A stretch of DNA of 51,538 bases from Eubacteriaceae bacterium (GTDB taxonomy: Bacteria; Bacillota; Clostridia; Oscillospirales; Acutalibacteraceae). This document shows positions 26,656 through 34,391 of the stretch, piece after piece. The DNA lies in NCBI GenBank assembly GCA_021770095.1, contig JAETRQ010000013.1, forward strand, positions 1 to 51,538, read 5' to 3'. Position 1 is the first letter of the stretch, and each line of letters begins with the position of its first letter. The notes beneath the pieces were generated by a model that was not told the DNA's origin, made no database searches, and saw only the letters and a program-made list of their open reading frames with translations. Made by a program: the position numbers and the translations under genes.

Positions 26656-27996
26656 CTATTCCTCCATTTTGTCATCAAGTTTATATAAAAAATGCATACT
26701 GAATAGGCATATAAGTGAGCCTATAAATGGCAGTAATCCTGTCATAAGATAAATTTTATCTGGTACGCCTGCACCTTGGTTTAGTGCACTTATTGTTTCG
26801 TCATAACCTGTAAGACTTAATGCAAGTGCCACTACAGCAGAGCCCACACCCTGTGCAATTTTTCTGAAAAGAGAATAGGTTGCATAAATTGAGCCTTCTT
26901 CTCTTCTGCCTGTTTGTTCCTCCTGAAAATCAATACAGTCTGCAACTAAAGCCCACATAAGCGTAAGATAGAAACAAGAGCCGAACATGGCAATGCCTAT
27001 AAATATAATCCATACATAAGGATTGTTGAATTTAACAAATGCCGCAATACCACTGGCAATAGCAGAAACAAGGAATGGATAAGTGCAAAGCTGTTTTTTT
27101 GTAAATTTTTTCAGCAAAGGTTTTGTAATAACAATGCCCAGTGCAACAGGACTGCCGGCTACAATTGTAGCTATCGGAATAATTTTTGTGTTTTGGAAAT
27201 AACACATAAATGTATACTGCATGGAGCTTGTAACCGTCATCATAAGAGCCAAATAGGATACAGTAGATATTGTTACACCAAGCATATGCTTGTTTTTAAA
27301 GAAAGAAATAAGTGTTTTGAAATAATTGAATTTTTGTTCACTGTTTACAGTAGGCTCAACTCTTTCTGTTGTCATTCTTCTTAAAAGTATAAAAGATACA
27401 AAGCCTATTATGCCCATTACGGCTACTATATAAATGAATATATTTCCGCGCGGATTGTCATTCTTATCATAAACCAGCATAGGCAGGGCAACCATAACAG
27501 GAGTCTGTGCAAGCATTGCCCCAATACTTCTCCATGTTGAAAGGGAGGAACGCTCGTCTGTTTTTGTAGTGATAACCGACTGCATTGAACCATAAGGAAC
27601 ATTTACACTTGTATACGCAATACTCCATATACAGTAAAGTCCAAGGCACATTGCAATTTTTATGCCATAGGGTGCAGCAGGAGCATATATGAACATAAGT
27701 ATACTTGAAGCCAGCAAGGGCAGACTTGCCCACTTTATCCAAGGCTTGAACTTGCCGTTTTTTCCTGGCTTTGTTGCATCGCAAAGACCTCCTATAATCG
27801 GATCATTAACTGCATCAAATATTTTTGCAAGTAAAATAATAACTGCATAATGTTCTGCCTTTATTCCCATACAGGTTACATAAAAAAGCATAAGGTAATT
27901 GTTGATGAATGCAAAGCTCATATTACATCCGAAATCACCAAATGCATAACCGATTCGATCACGCATACCAAAAGGTTTTACTTGTTTTGAATTCAT
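26656..27996 (-). CDS. GPH-family sugar symporter
   Basis: This 446-residue MFS protein has about 12 membrane segments and the GPH features FDAVNDPIIGGLCDATK and DCIDFQEEQTGRREEGSIYATYSLFRK. It would import a glycoside for the GH2 enzyme downstream in the same operon. AGGAGG precedes the ATG. It is related to, but clearly distinct from, the symporter at 1434-2993. Confidence 0.87.
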   Translation of the reverse strand: MNSKQVKPFGMRDRIGYAFGDFGCNMSFAFINNYLMLFYVTCMGIKAEHYAVIILLAKIFDAVNDPIIGGLCDATKPGKNGKFKPWIKWASLPLLASSILMFIYAPAAPYGIKIAMCLGLYCIWSIAYTSVNVPYGSMQSVITTKTDERSSLSTWRSIGAMLAQTPVMVALPMLVYDKNDNPRGNIFIYIVAVMGIIGFVSFILLRRMTTERVEPTVNSEQKFNYFKTLISFFKNKHMLGVTISTVSYLALMMTVTSSMQYTFMCYFQNTKIIPIATIVAGSPVALGIVITKPLLKKFTKKQLCTYPFLVSAIASGIAAFVKFNNPYVWIIFIGIAMFGSCFYLTLMWALVADCIDFQEEQTGRREEGSIYATYSLFRKIAQGVGSAVVALALSLTGYDETISALNQGAGVPDKIYLMTGLLPFIGSLICLFSMHFLYKLDDKMEE

Positions 27997-28034
27997 AAAA
28001 CTCCTCCTGTGAAAATTGAAAATACAATGTTTTC

Positions 28035-28064
28035 TTTCTATAATTTAATTTTACAATATAGAAA
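28035..28064. promoter_or_regulatory. Inverted repeat in the divergent promoter region
   Basis: TTTCTATA (28035-28042) and TATAGAAA (28057-28064) are perfect 8-bp arms 14 bp apart. They lie between the symporter operon and the divergent AraC gene, so they are a good candidate for the binding site of that regulator. Confidence 0.55.
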
Positions 28065-28166
28065 ATGAATATGTGAGTATTATTTTTGTACATATTCGTA
28101 AAATTTTTATTAAGTGTTGCTTTTTTGCAAAAATTATACGATAATATAGAAGATGGAGTTGATTTT

Positions 28167-28892
28167 ATGGCTGAAAAATATCAAATTGATAATTATAGTA
28201 AAAAAGCAACCGAGGAATCTCTGAAAAGTCTTGAACAAAGGTATGAAAAGGAAAATATATTCATAAAAGCGGTATCACAGGGAAATGTGAAAAAATGTGA
28301 AGAAATGCTGAATAAATCCAGTTTTAGTTTTTTAGCTGAAAAACGAGTTGATAATCCGATAAGAAATATTCAGAATTATTCTATAATCCTGAATACGCTT
28401 CTTCGTAAGGCTGCAGAGTACGGAAAGGTTCATCCTTTCTACATTGATAAAATATCTTCGGATTTTGCAGTTGAAATAGAAAAGCTTTCCTCCATTGAGA
28501 ACGGAAAAAAGCTTCATTATAATATGATACATATCTATTGCGAATTAGTTAGACTTCATTCTTCAAAAGAGTATTCGCCCATAATTCAAAAGCTGACTAC
28601 AAGAATAGATGCGGATCTTACAGCAGATTTGACTTTAAGAACACAGGCAGACGAATTAGGTGTGAATGCGAGTTATCTTTCTAACTTATTTAAAAAAGAA
28701 GTCGGAACAACATATACAGATTATGTTAATAAAAAACGAGTTGAATATGCTGAGCAATTGTTAAAAACAACGAATGATCAAATACAGATTATTGCACAGC
28801 AATGCGGAATATTTGATTTGAATTATTTTTCAAAATTATTTAAAAAATATATTGGTTTAACTCCCATAAAATACAGGGAAGCAAGCAGATAG
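28167..28892 (+). CDS. AraC-family transcriptional regulator
   Basis: The 241-residue protein has a C-terminal double helix-turn-helix (about residues 145-240) with LRTQADELGVNASYLSNLFKKEVG and the final FDLNYFSKLFKKYIGLTPIKYR. The N-terminal half is helical rather than a cupin sugar pocket, resembling the YesN/YSIRK-like group. The ATG at 28167 has GGAG nine bases upstream; the frame extends to 28086. Divergent placement implies control of the GPH-GH2 operon. Confidence 0.85.
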   Translation: MAEKYQIDNYSKKATEESLKSLEQRYEKENIFIKAVSQGNVKKCEEMLNKSSFSFLAEKRVDNPIRNIQNYSIILNTLLRKAAEYGKVHPFYIDKISSDFAVEIEKLSSIENGKKLHYNMIHIYCELVRLHSSKEYSPIIQKLTTRIDADLTADLTLRTQADELGVNASYLSNLFKKEVGTTYTDYVNKKRVEYAEQLLKTTNDQIQIIAQQCGIFDLNYFSKLFKKYIGLTPIKYREASR

Positions 28893-28948
28893 CCATTCTT
28901 AACAGGAATTTTAACAGGTTATCTAAATAAAAAGTTTTAACTTTTATA

Positions 28949-28977
28949 TATTGTTTGTCACCAAATTTTGAGGTAGG
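28949..28977. other. Putative attachment site, copy D (integrase end of element 2)
   Basis: The core CACCAAATTTTGAGGTAGG lies directly before the 3' end of the second integrase, in the same relation as copy B to the first integrase. AGGTAGGATCCTG and CAGGGCGTCCTATCT form an imperfect terminator-like hairpin (28971-29007) followed by CATTTTTAG. The matching distal copy for element 2 is not in the window. Confidence 0.55.
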
Positions 28978-29018
28978 ATCCTGTATATATTGCAGGGCGT
29001 CCTATCTCATTTTTAGTT

Positions 29019-30161
29019 TTATTCGTTAACCGCTTTTTGCTCTTTTGCAGTAGCATATTCAACTAATTTTTTCCTATTTTGCTCGAATACTTCATCTACC
29101 ATGTGAGTGTAGATTTTAGCAGTTACAGATATATCAGAATGACCCATAAGTTCTTTTGCAACATTAAGCGGCACACCTGCCGCCTGACAGTCGGTGCAGA
29201 ATGTGTGTCGGAGCAGATAAGGTTCTAAATCTTCGGCTAATGTTGATTCTGTTATCTGATTTCTGTAAACTGTTGCGCCGTTAGCAATATCCATTTCTCT
29301 GCAAAAATTATGCCAAGCATGATAAAATGCATTCTCATCAAGTGGTAATGTATGATTTTTGTATCGTACAAATACCCATTTATCATTTTGTCCTTTTAGC
29401 TTATGTTCAATTAAAGCAGATTTGAGTTGTGGTGGAATCGGTATCTTTCTGCCTGTACCTGCTTCGGTTTTGGATTTACCGACTGTGAGAATTGAATTTT
29501 CAAAGTCCAACCAATCCCATTCCATTCTGCGAATTTCTATCGGTCTGAGTCCGCAGTAAAGCATTGTTAAAATCATTGTACCAGCGTAATGCGTTTTAGC
29601 AGTTTCAAGTATCATCGCTCGTTCTTCGTCTGTGATGGGGCGTCTGCTGCCTTGAGTGACGCTCGGTAGTACGATATCTTCTGCGGGATTATCAGGTATC
29701 AATTTCTGCTTTTTAGCCTTACGCATAATTCGTCTTAAGGTCATACGCAGTTTTGAAACCATAGCTTTACTTTTGCCGACATATTGATTCAAGAATCGTT
29801 GACAGTCATCCTCTTGTATCTCACATAGTTTGTAGTTTTTGAAATAAGGGATTATGTGAGTATACACATAATTCTTGTAGTTATCTTTGTTGACTTGACT
29901 GCAATCAGCATTTTTGACATTTAACTCGTACCAGTTGTCTGCAAAATCTTTGAATAACATATCGGGATAAACACCTTTATGCTTTTCTGTTTCTTTCTGA
30001 ATGTAGTAATCACGAATTTTATCATCCATAATTTTTCTGCATTCTTTTTTGGATTTCTTTGACCTTGCAGTGAGCACATCGTACTCACCACTATCATTTT
30101 TGATTCGTTTCGTCATACGATAACAAATAAACTTACCATCTTTGTCATATAGTTCGTACAT
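29019..30161 (-). CDS. int: Tyrosine integrase of integrative element 2
   Basis: The 380-residue protein is nearly the same as the integrase at 12271-13419, with the same catalytic pattern (CGLRPIEIRR, LLRHTF, GHSDI, KIYTHMVDEVF). AGGAGG precedes the MYELYD start as in the first copy. The nucleotide flanks, including the upstream region with CAGAGA and TTGTACAAGTCCAGC, are also conserved. The adjacent excisionase gene is cut short, so this integrase may no longer excise its element unless supplied in trans by element 1. Confidence 0.93.
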   Translation of the reverse strand: MYELYDKDGKFICYRMTKRIKNDSGEYDVLTARSKKSKKECRKIMDDKIRDYYIQKETEKHKGVYPDMLFKDFADNWYELNVKNADCSQVNKDNYKNYVYTHIIPYFKNYKLCEIQEDDCQRFLNQYVGKSKAMVSKLRMTLRRIMRKAKKQKLIPDNPAEDIVLPSVTQGSRRPITDEERAMILETAKTHYAGTMILTMLYCGLRPIEIRRMEWDWLDFENSILTVGKSKTEAGTGRKIPIPPQLKSALIEHKLKGQNDKWVFVRYKNHTLPLDENAFYHAWHNFCREMDIANGATVYRNQITESTLAEDLEPYLLRHTFCTDCQAAGVPLNVAKELMGHSDISVTAKIYTHMVDEVFEQNRKKLVEYATAKEQKAVNE

Positions 30162-30242
30162 TTAAACCTCCTTTTCTGCCTCTGCGGCAACACACACATT
30201 ACCACAGAGACTTGTACAAGTCCAGCTAATATAGAGACTTTT

Positions 30243-30356
30243 TTATTTATTTTGATTGTACATAAATTCAAGTATATCAATAATAAAATAGCGCTTGACT
30301 CTACCAAAAGTTGCAGGCTCAAGGTTACTGCAAATTTCTCTTGTGGTGTCTTTGCA
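30243..30356 (-). pseudogene. Truncated excisionase gene (3' part only)
   Basis: The segment aligns with the 3' 114 bases of the excisionase-like gene 13502-13720, up to about 30356 where similarity stops abruptly inside the codons around CKDT. The 5' half, including the start and most of the helix-turn-helix, has been replaced by unrelated DNA leading into an insertion element. The break marks the left edge of the defence-like island. Confidence 0.75.
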
Positions 30357-30510
30357 TTGAATCGGTTTAGTCTCTCGAACCACTTTAGTTCGATGAAGGG
30401 GCTAATTTTCTTTTTATATTAACAAGTATATACAAATATTAATGAGACTATATTTTCAAAAAGTTGGAAAGTAGTCTCATTTTTTGTTTTTAGAATAAGA
30501 ATTCGAACCA

Positions 30511-31335
30511 TTAAGTATCGGAACGATTGTAGTAATCATTTTCGACACTGTCAGGTGTTTTGTAATTTAAATATGAGTGAATTCTGATTTTATTATATTT
30601 TTCGATGTATTCAGAAACTACTTCTATTAAATCATTATAAGAATAGAAATTGTATCTGTAATAACATTCTCTTCTGAATGTTGCAAAGAAGGATTCGGTA
30701 ACTGAGTTATCATAAGGAGTAGCGGCTTTGGAAAATGAATGTTGAACATTGTAATCTGTAAGAAGTTTTGCAAATGATTTTGATGTATAGTTAGAGTCTC
30801 TGTCACTATGAAATATTAATTTATCTTTAGGATTTCTATTTTCATATGCTTTTTTAAAAGTAGTATTTACAAGCTGACCGCTATTGTTCTTACCTATTGA
30901 ATAAGAAATTACTTTACGAGAAAATAAATCTATAATGACACATAAATAGTACGTATTTTTTGTTTTATTGACATATAAGTGTGCTACATCACCAGTCCAT
31001 TTTTGATTTGGTTTATCTGCATAAAAATCTCTTTTCAAAATGTTTTGCTTTTTATGATAAACATTTTTATAGTAAAGTTCTTTTGCTTTTGTACGAACGC
31101 TGAACAAACCTAATTCTCGCATAATTTTAGTTACAGTATTTTTTGATGTTTTGTATCCACGGTTTCTTAATTCAGCCGTAATCCTTTGTGCTCCATAAGT
31201 TTGATTGGATTCTTCAAATATTAATCGTATTTCCGGTTCAAGTTCCATTTTTCTTTTTTCATGCAGCCAATTGTCTCCTTTGCCACGTTTTTGATGATTG
31301 TGAAAAGTTTCATGAGCATACCAAGTGCATCGCAT
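30511..31335 (-). CDS. IS3-family transposase OrfB (rve integrase core)
   Basis: The frame contains HTH_21 (IRLIFEESNQTYGAQRITAELRNRGY) and the DDE core: TGDVAHLYVN (first Asp), FHSDRDSNYTS (second Asp) and SVTESFFATFRRE (Glu). It overlaps OrfA by about 115 nt in another frame, and the protein alignment with copy B shows that the intact product needs a frame change near the sequence encoding CDALGM, as in programmed-frameshift IS3 elements. The first residues before HETFHNHQ are therefore probably not translated from this ATG. Confidence 0.85.
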   Translation of the reverse strand: MRCTWYAHETFHNHQKRGKGDNWLHEKRKMELEPEIRLIFEESNQTYGAQRITAELRNRGYKTSKNTVTKIMRELGLFSVRTKAKELYYKNVYHKKQNILKRDFYADKPNQKWTGDVAHLYVNKTKNTYYLCVIIDLFSRKVISYSIGKNNSGQLVNTTFKKAYENRNPKDKLIFHSDRDSNYTSKSFAKLLTDYNVQHSFSKAATPYDNSVTESFFATFRRECYYRYNFYSYNDLIEVVSEYIEKYNKIRIHSYLNYKTPDSVENDYYNRSDT

Positions 31336-31640
31336 GTAACATTAATTCCATATTGTTCATAAAGATTATCTGCAATCTTCAATTTTTCTTTTAACGGAAT
31401 TTGTTTAAAAAAATCAGTATTTTGAATGATTTCAAGCATTGTCTCAAGTCGTTGAACTTTTCTAACAAGTTTTTGACTTTCTCTATGGCTTATTGGAAGA
31501 GGGGTGGTTGATTGTTTTTCATTTAACCACTGGTAAATTGTACTTTTTGATATGTTCGTGTTTTTAGATATTATAGATGCTTTAATCCCGCTGTTATAAT
31601 CTGATATAACCTTTTCTTTAATTTCCTGTGAATATTTCAT
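31221..31640 (-). CDS. IS3-family transposase OrfA
   Basis: The 139-residue frame has an N-terminal helix-turn-helix (SQEIKEKVISDYNSGIKASI and STIYQWLNEK), followed by a leucine-rich coiled coil (LVRKVQRLETMLEII). Its last 25 residues after CDALGM read out of frame relative to copy B, so OrfA probably normally shifts into OrfB there. Confidence 0.8.
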   Translation of the reverse strand: MKYSQEIKEKVISDYNSGIKASIISKNTNISKSTIYQWLNEKQSTTPLPISHRESQKLVRKVQRLETMLEIIQNTDFFKQIPLKEKLKIADNLYEQYGINVTCDALGMLMKLFTIIKNVAKETIGCMKKEKWNLNRKYD

Positions 31641-31768
31641 TTTGTTTTCTCATTTTACCTCAATTAAAAATATTTAAAATTTCTCAAACTTTTTATGTTA
31701 CCTTTTTGATTTTTTGACACTATATATATGAAAGGCAAAATTTTGTTATTTTTCCTTGTCAATACCTA

Positions 31769-31843
31769 AAAATGATATATTTTTGTCGAAAAAATGTGCA
31801 GTTTTGCATTTTGCATTGACAATTTATATATATTGCCTATATT
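31769..31843 (+). repeat. Direct repeat R1
   Basis: R1 has the core TTTTTGTCGAAAAAATGTGC followed by AGTTTTGCATTTTG. It is nearly identical to R3 over 50 bp and clearly related to R2. An inner inverted repeat, TGCA-GTTT-TGCA, is present. TTGACA (about 31816) and TATATT lie 16 bp apart just to its right, pointing toward the 3' end of the recombinase. R1 and R2 flank the recombinase gene in the same orientation. Confidence 0.6.
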
Positions 31844-31864
31844 AAAACTGTAAATTTATATATT

Positions 31865-32773
31865 TTACAGGGATAAATTCATTTTATTTCTTGGGTGTTT
31901 TGATTCCAATATATCACGGGTTTTGTTTGTGCTGATATGAGTATAAATCTGTGTAGTCGCAATAGAACTATGTCCAAGAAATTGTTGAATGTATCGTATA
32001 TCCACATCTTCGTTGTGGAGCTCGGTGGCAAAAGTATGTCTGAACATATGTGGTGTAATGTGCAATGGTGCGCCAACAGCATTAGCATAATCATTTACCA
32101 TATATCGTATAGACTGCTCAGATAAGCGGTTGCCTGACTTGTTTGTGAGCAGGTAATCTGTTTTGCGAGAACAGATTTTAAGGTAACTGCTTATCGTTTT
32201 ACTTAAATCATTGCTGATACACATTATTCGTTCTTTAGAGCCTTTACCGAATATGCGAATTGTGTTATCACCCAAATTAACGGCTGAGAGTTTAAGATTG
32301 GATACTTCTGACACTCTCATACCGGTAGAAAATAATAATTCAATAACAACGATATTTCGCAGTGTTACTTCCCTTTGATATTTTGTAACAACAATGGAAT
32401 GTTGTTTATATGCGTATGTAAGCATATCCCGAATGCAATTTAGAGGTATTGTTCGTGGAAGTTTTATCGGTTCTTTGTATTTAAGAATAATTTTGTGGAA
32501 TGGATTGAAATCAATAATATCCTCAATTTCCATATACCTGTAAAATGCTTTCACACAAGCAATTTTTCGTTTTGCACTTTTAGGCTTATACCGATAATGC
32601 AGCATATTGATATATGAATTGAGCTTGTTCTTGTCAAAGCAGTCACGCTGATTCATAAAATCACAAAACTGTTTTAAATCAATTTTGTATGCCTTGAGGG
32701 TTAGGTCACTTAATCCTTTTAAGGACTTACAAGCAATTAGGTATTTATCCTTTTCATCAACTAAATTAAACAT
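31865..32773 (-). CDS. XerC/D-like tyrosine recombinase of the defence-like island
   Basis: The 302-residue protein has a SAM-like N-terminal domain (1-95) and a complete catalytic set: Arg in STGMRVSEV, Lys in FGKGSKER, His-x-x-Arg in TPHMFRHTFAT, GHSS, and Tyr in TTQIYTHI. It is the size of XerC/XerD and of lone recombinases that shuffle or insert cassettes. It is unrelated in detail to the two element integrases. AGGAGG-like GGAGG precedes the ATG. It is flanked by direct repeats R1 and R2, about 1.1 kb apart, and a third copy lies beyond the next operon. This suggests its own recombination sites, although no product is shown. Confidence 0.88.
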   Translation of the reverse strand: MFNLVDEKDKYLIACKSLKGLSDLTLKAYKIDLKQFCDFMNQRDCFDKNKLNSYINMLHYRYKPKSAKRKIACVKAFYRYMEIEDIIDFNPFHKIILKYKEPIKLPRTIPLNCIRDMLTYAYKQHSIVVTKYQREVTLRNIVVIELLFSTGMRVSEVSNLKLSAVNLGDNTIRIFGKGSKERIMCISNDLSKTISSYLKICSRKTDYLLTNKSGNRLSEQSIRYMVNDYANAVGAPLHITPHMFRHTFATELHNEDVDIRYIQQFLGHSSIATTQIYTHISTNKTRDILESKHPRNKMNLSL

Positions 32774-32832
32774 AAAAAATCCTCCGTATATTGATAAATC
32801 AATTATGACGGAGAATATCTTAAAAGTCGATT

Positions 32833-32937
32833 GAAAATGATAGATATTTTTATAAAAATGTGCAATTTTGTCGTTTTTTCGTGCAGTTTAGCATCTTATA
32901 TTGAAAAATTATCTATATATAATTATATATAGATAAT
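32833..32937 (+). repeat. Direct repeat R2 with promoter-like end
   Basis: R2 matches R1 and R3 in pattern: TTTTGTCG, six bases, then CGTGCAGTTTAGCATCTTA. It is more diverged than R1 is from R3, and it has an extra upstream TGTGCAATTTTG. TTGAAA (32901-32906) and TATATA (32924-32929) are 17 bp apart and point at the TIR-like operon. Confidence 0.5.
32908..32937. promoter_or_regulatory. Perfect 30-bp palindrome over the -10 region
   Basis: ATTATCTATATATAA is followed directly by its exact reverse complement. The dyad covers the putative -10 box of the TIR-like operon, a good place for a dimeric repressor or an extruding cruciform. A similar AT-rich dyad, with perfect arms GAAATTAAT/ATTAATTTC, lies at 38346-38370 upstream of the OLD-like gene. 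Confidence 0.6.
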
Positions 32938-33030
32938 AGAAGTAATGATACGATTTAAATGGTTATGATATATTATCAATTGCATTGAAATATATCGTTA
33001 TTAAAAAATAATTTTTGTTTATAGGAGTTT

Positions 33031-33795
33031 ATGATTATGATTGAATTAGATGATTTGATAAAAAATATTGATATATTAAAGAATAGTAAAGTTACATACA
33101 AAGATACAACATTCATAGCTTGGAAACAAACGGTTACTATGTGGATAATTAATAACTATGGAAAAGACAGTTTTGTTTATGATGAATTTAAGAAGATTAA
33201 GTTTTATCAAGAAACATCAAAGAATTTAGCTCATTATATATTAGTGGAAGAGTGTGCAAAAGGACTTGAATTGGTAAAAGCTATACTTAATAATTTGCCA
33301 GAAAGAATTTTCGAAAAGTCTTCAACCCCCTTAAATAATAAAGTATTTGTTGTTCACGGTCATAAAAAACTTACTAGATTAGAAATAAAAGATTTTCTTA
33401 GAGATTGTGGTTTAGAACCAATAGTTCTTAGTGATCAGACCAATGGTGGGACCACGGCTTTGATAGATAAGTTTGAACGTGAATCTAAGAATGTTTCAGC
33501 TGCAATAATTTTGTTTACTGGAGATGACAAGGGAGCTTCATGTAAAGATTTAAACAGTATGAAATCAACTGAAGATAAAATAAAAAAACTAAGATATAGA
33601 GCAAGACAAAATGTAGTATTTGAAGCAGGATATTTTATGGGGAAATTAGGAAAAGGTAGAGTTATTATTTTTACAGATAAAAAAAACATAGAGTTTCCAG
33701 GTGACATTGCCAATACAGTATATATAACAAAAGATAATTGGAAAAATGAAATTAGACAAGAATTATGTCAAATGGGATTAAGATTATCCATTTAG
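33031..33795 (+). CDS. TIR-like nucleotide-binding-domain protein
   Basis: Residues 104-225 form the TIR-like domain of predicted nucleotide-binding proteins (PF10137 type): KVFVVHGHKKL, GLEPIVLSDQTNGG, AAIILFTGDDKG and RARQNVVFEAGYFMGKLG, where Glu198 is the likely catalytic or binding residue. The N-terminal 100 residues are helical. Relatives act as NAD-cleaving effectors in CBASS and Pycsar-type defence. AGGAG upstream favours ATG 33037 slightly over 33031. It is the first gene downstream of R2 and is followed by three co-directional genes. Confidence 0.8.
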   Translation: MIMIELDDLIKNIDILKNSKVTYKDTTFIAWKQTVTMWIINNYGKDSFVYDEFKKIKFYQETSKNLAHYILVEECAKGLELVKAILNNLPERIFEKSSTPLNNKVFVVHGHKKLTRLEIKDFLRDCGLEPIVLSDQTNGGTTALIDKFERESKNVSAAIILFTGDDKGASCKDLNSMKSTEDKIKKLRYRARQNVVFEAGYFMGKLGKGRVIIFTDKKNIEFPGDIANTVYITKDNWKNEIRQELCQMGLRLSI

Positions 33796-33926
33796 TGTAT
33801 ATAAATAATCAAATAAATATTATGAGATAGAAATATTATAAAAATGTAACTATTGATTAATAATATTTTATTAATTTGTTATTAAATAAATTAATGCTAA
33901 TAAAGAATTAAGATAGAGGTGATGGC

Positions 33927-34358
33927 TTGAATATAACTACTGAAGAACTTAAAGTTATTAAGAATACCATTACTGAAATAATTCAAAATGAGAATATAAA
34001 ATTAATCCATGAAAAAGCAAATGAATTATTAAGTATAATTTCAAATATAGAATTCAAGCCAAGTATGGAAAACATAAAAAAACTTATAAATGAATATCTT
34101 TCCGATGAAATTGTTTTGTATTACTTAGATTTTGAAATAAAAAAATTTGTTTTATCGAAAGATGCCAGTGAAAATAATGTTGATGAAATAATGGATCTAT
34201 TAGGACACTTGGCAAAAGATAAGTCGGAATTGAATACAATTCTGTTAGAAGTGCGTGAAATGACTGGTTTAAAAGTATATCGTGAAAATTCTAATTTCCG
34301 AATACAGTATAATCAATATTGTGAAAATGAAGTATTGCCTAGCAAACGGATATACTAA
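33927..34358 (+). CDS. Unknown 143-residue protein
   Basis: The protein is mostly helical and acidic with no recognised domain. It starts with TTG (33927) behind AGAGGTGATGG; the overlapping ATG runs into a stop after two codons, so TTG is forced. It lies between the TIR-like gene and the VirD4-like ATPase, 33 nt before the latter. A structural or inhibitory partner in the same module is possible. Confidence 0.6.
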   Translation: MNITTEELKVIKNTITEIIQNENIKLIHEKANELLSIISNIEFKPSMENIKKLINEYLSDEIVLYYLDFEIKKFVLSKDASENNVDEIMDLLGHLAKDKSELNTILLEVREMTGLKVYRENSNFRIQYNQYCENEVLPSKRIY

Positions 34359-34391
34359 TTAAAATTATTAAAAAATACTGGAGGTATTAAT

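Larger units (their letters stand above)
30441..31728 (-). mobile_element. IS3-family (IS150-like) insertion element, copy A
   Basis: The element carries overlapping orfA and orfB frames on the minus strand. At the left, AATGAGACTA and TAGTCTCATT form a terminator-like stem (30441-30481) with AAAAAGTTGG in its loop. At the right it ends near TTGACACTATAT (about 31718-31729), a sequence shared with copy B and with the deletion derivative. Exact tips and target duplication cannot be set by eye. Confidence 0.75.

Noticed and set aside
31865-32773. Recombinase as an hsdS-type specificity switch
   Set aside because: No restriction-modification specificity gene or inverted coding repeats are present in the window.
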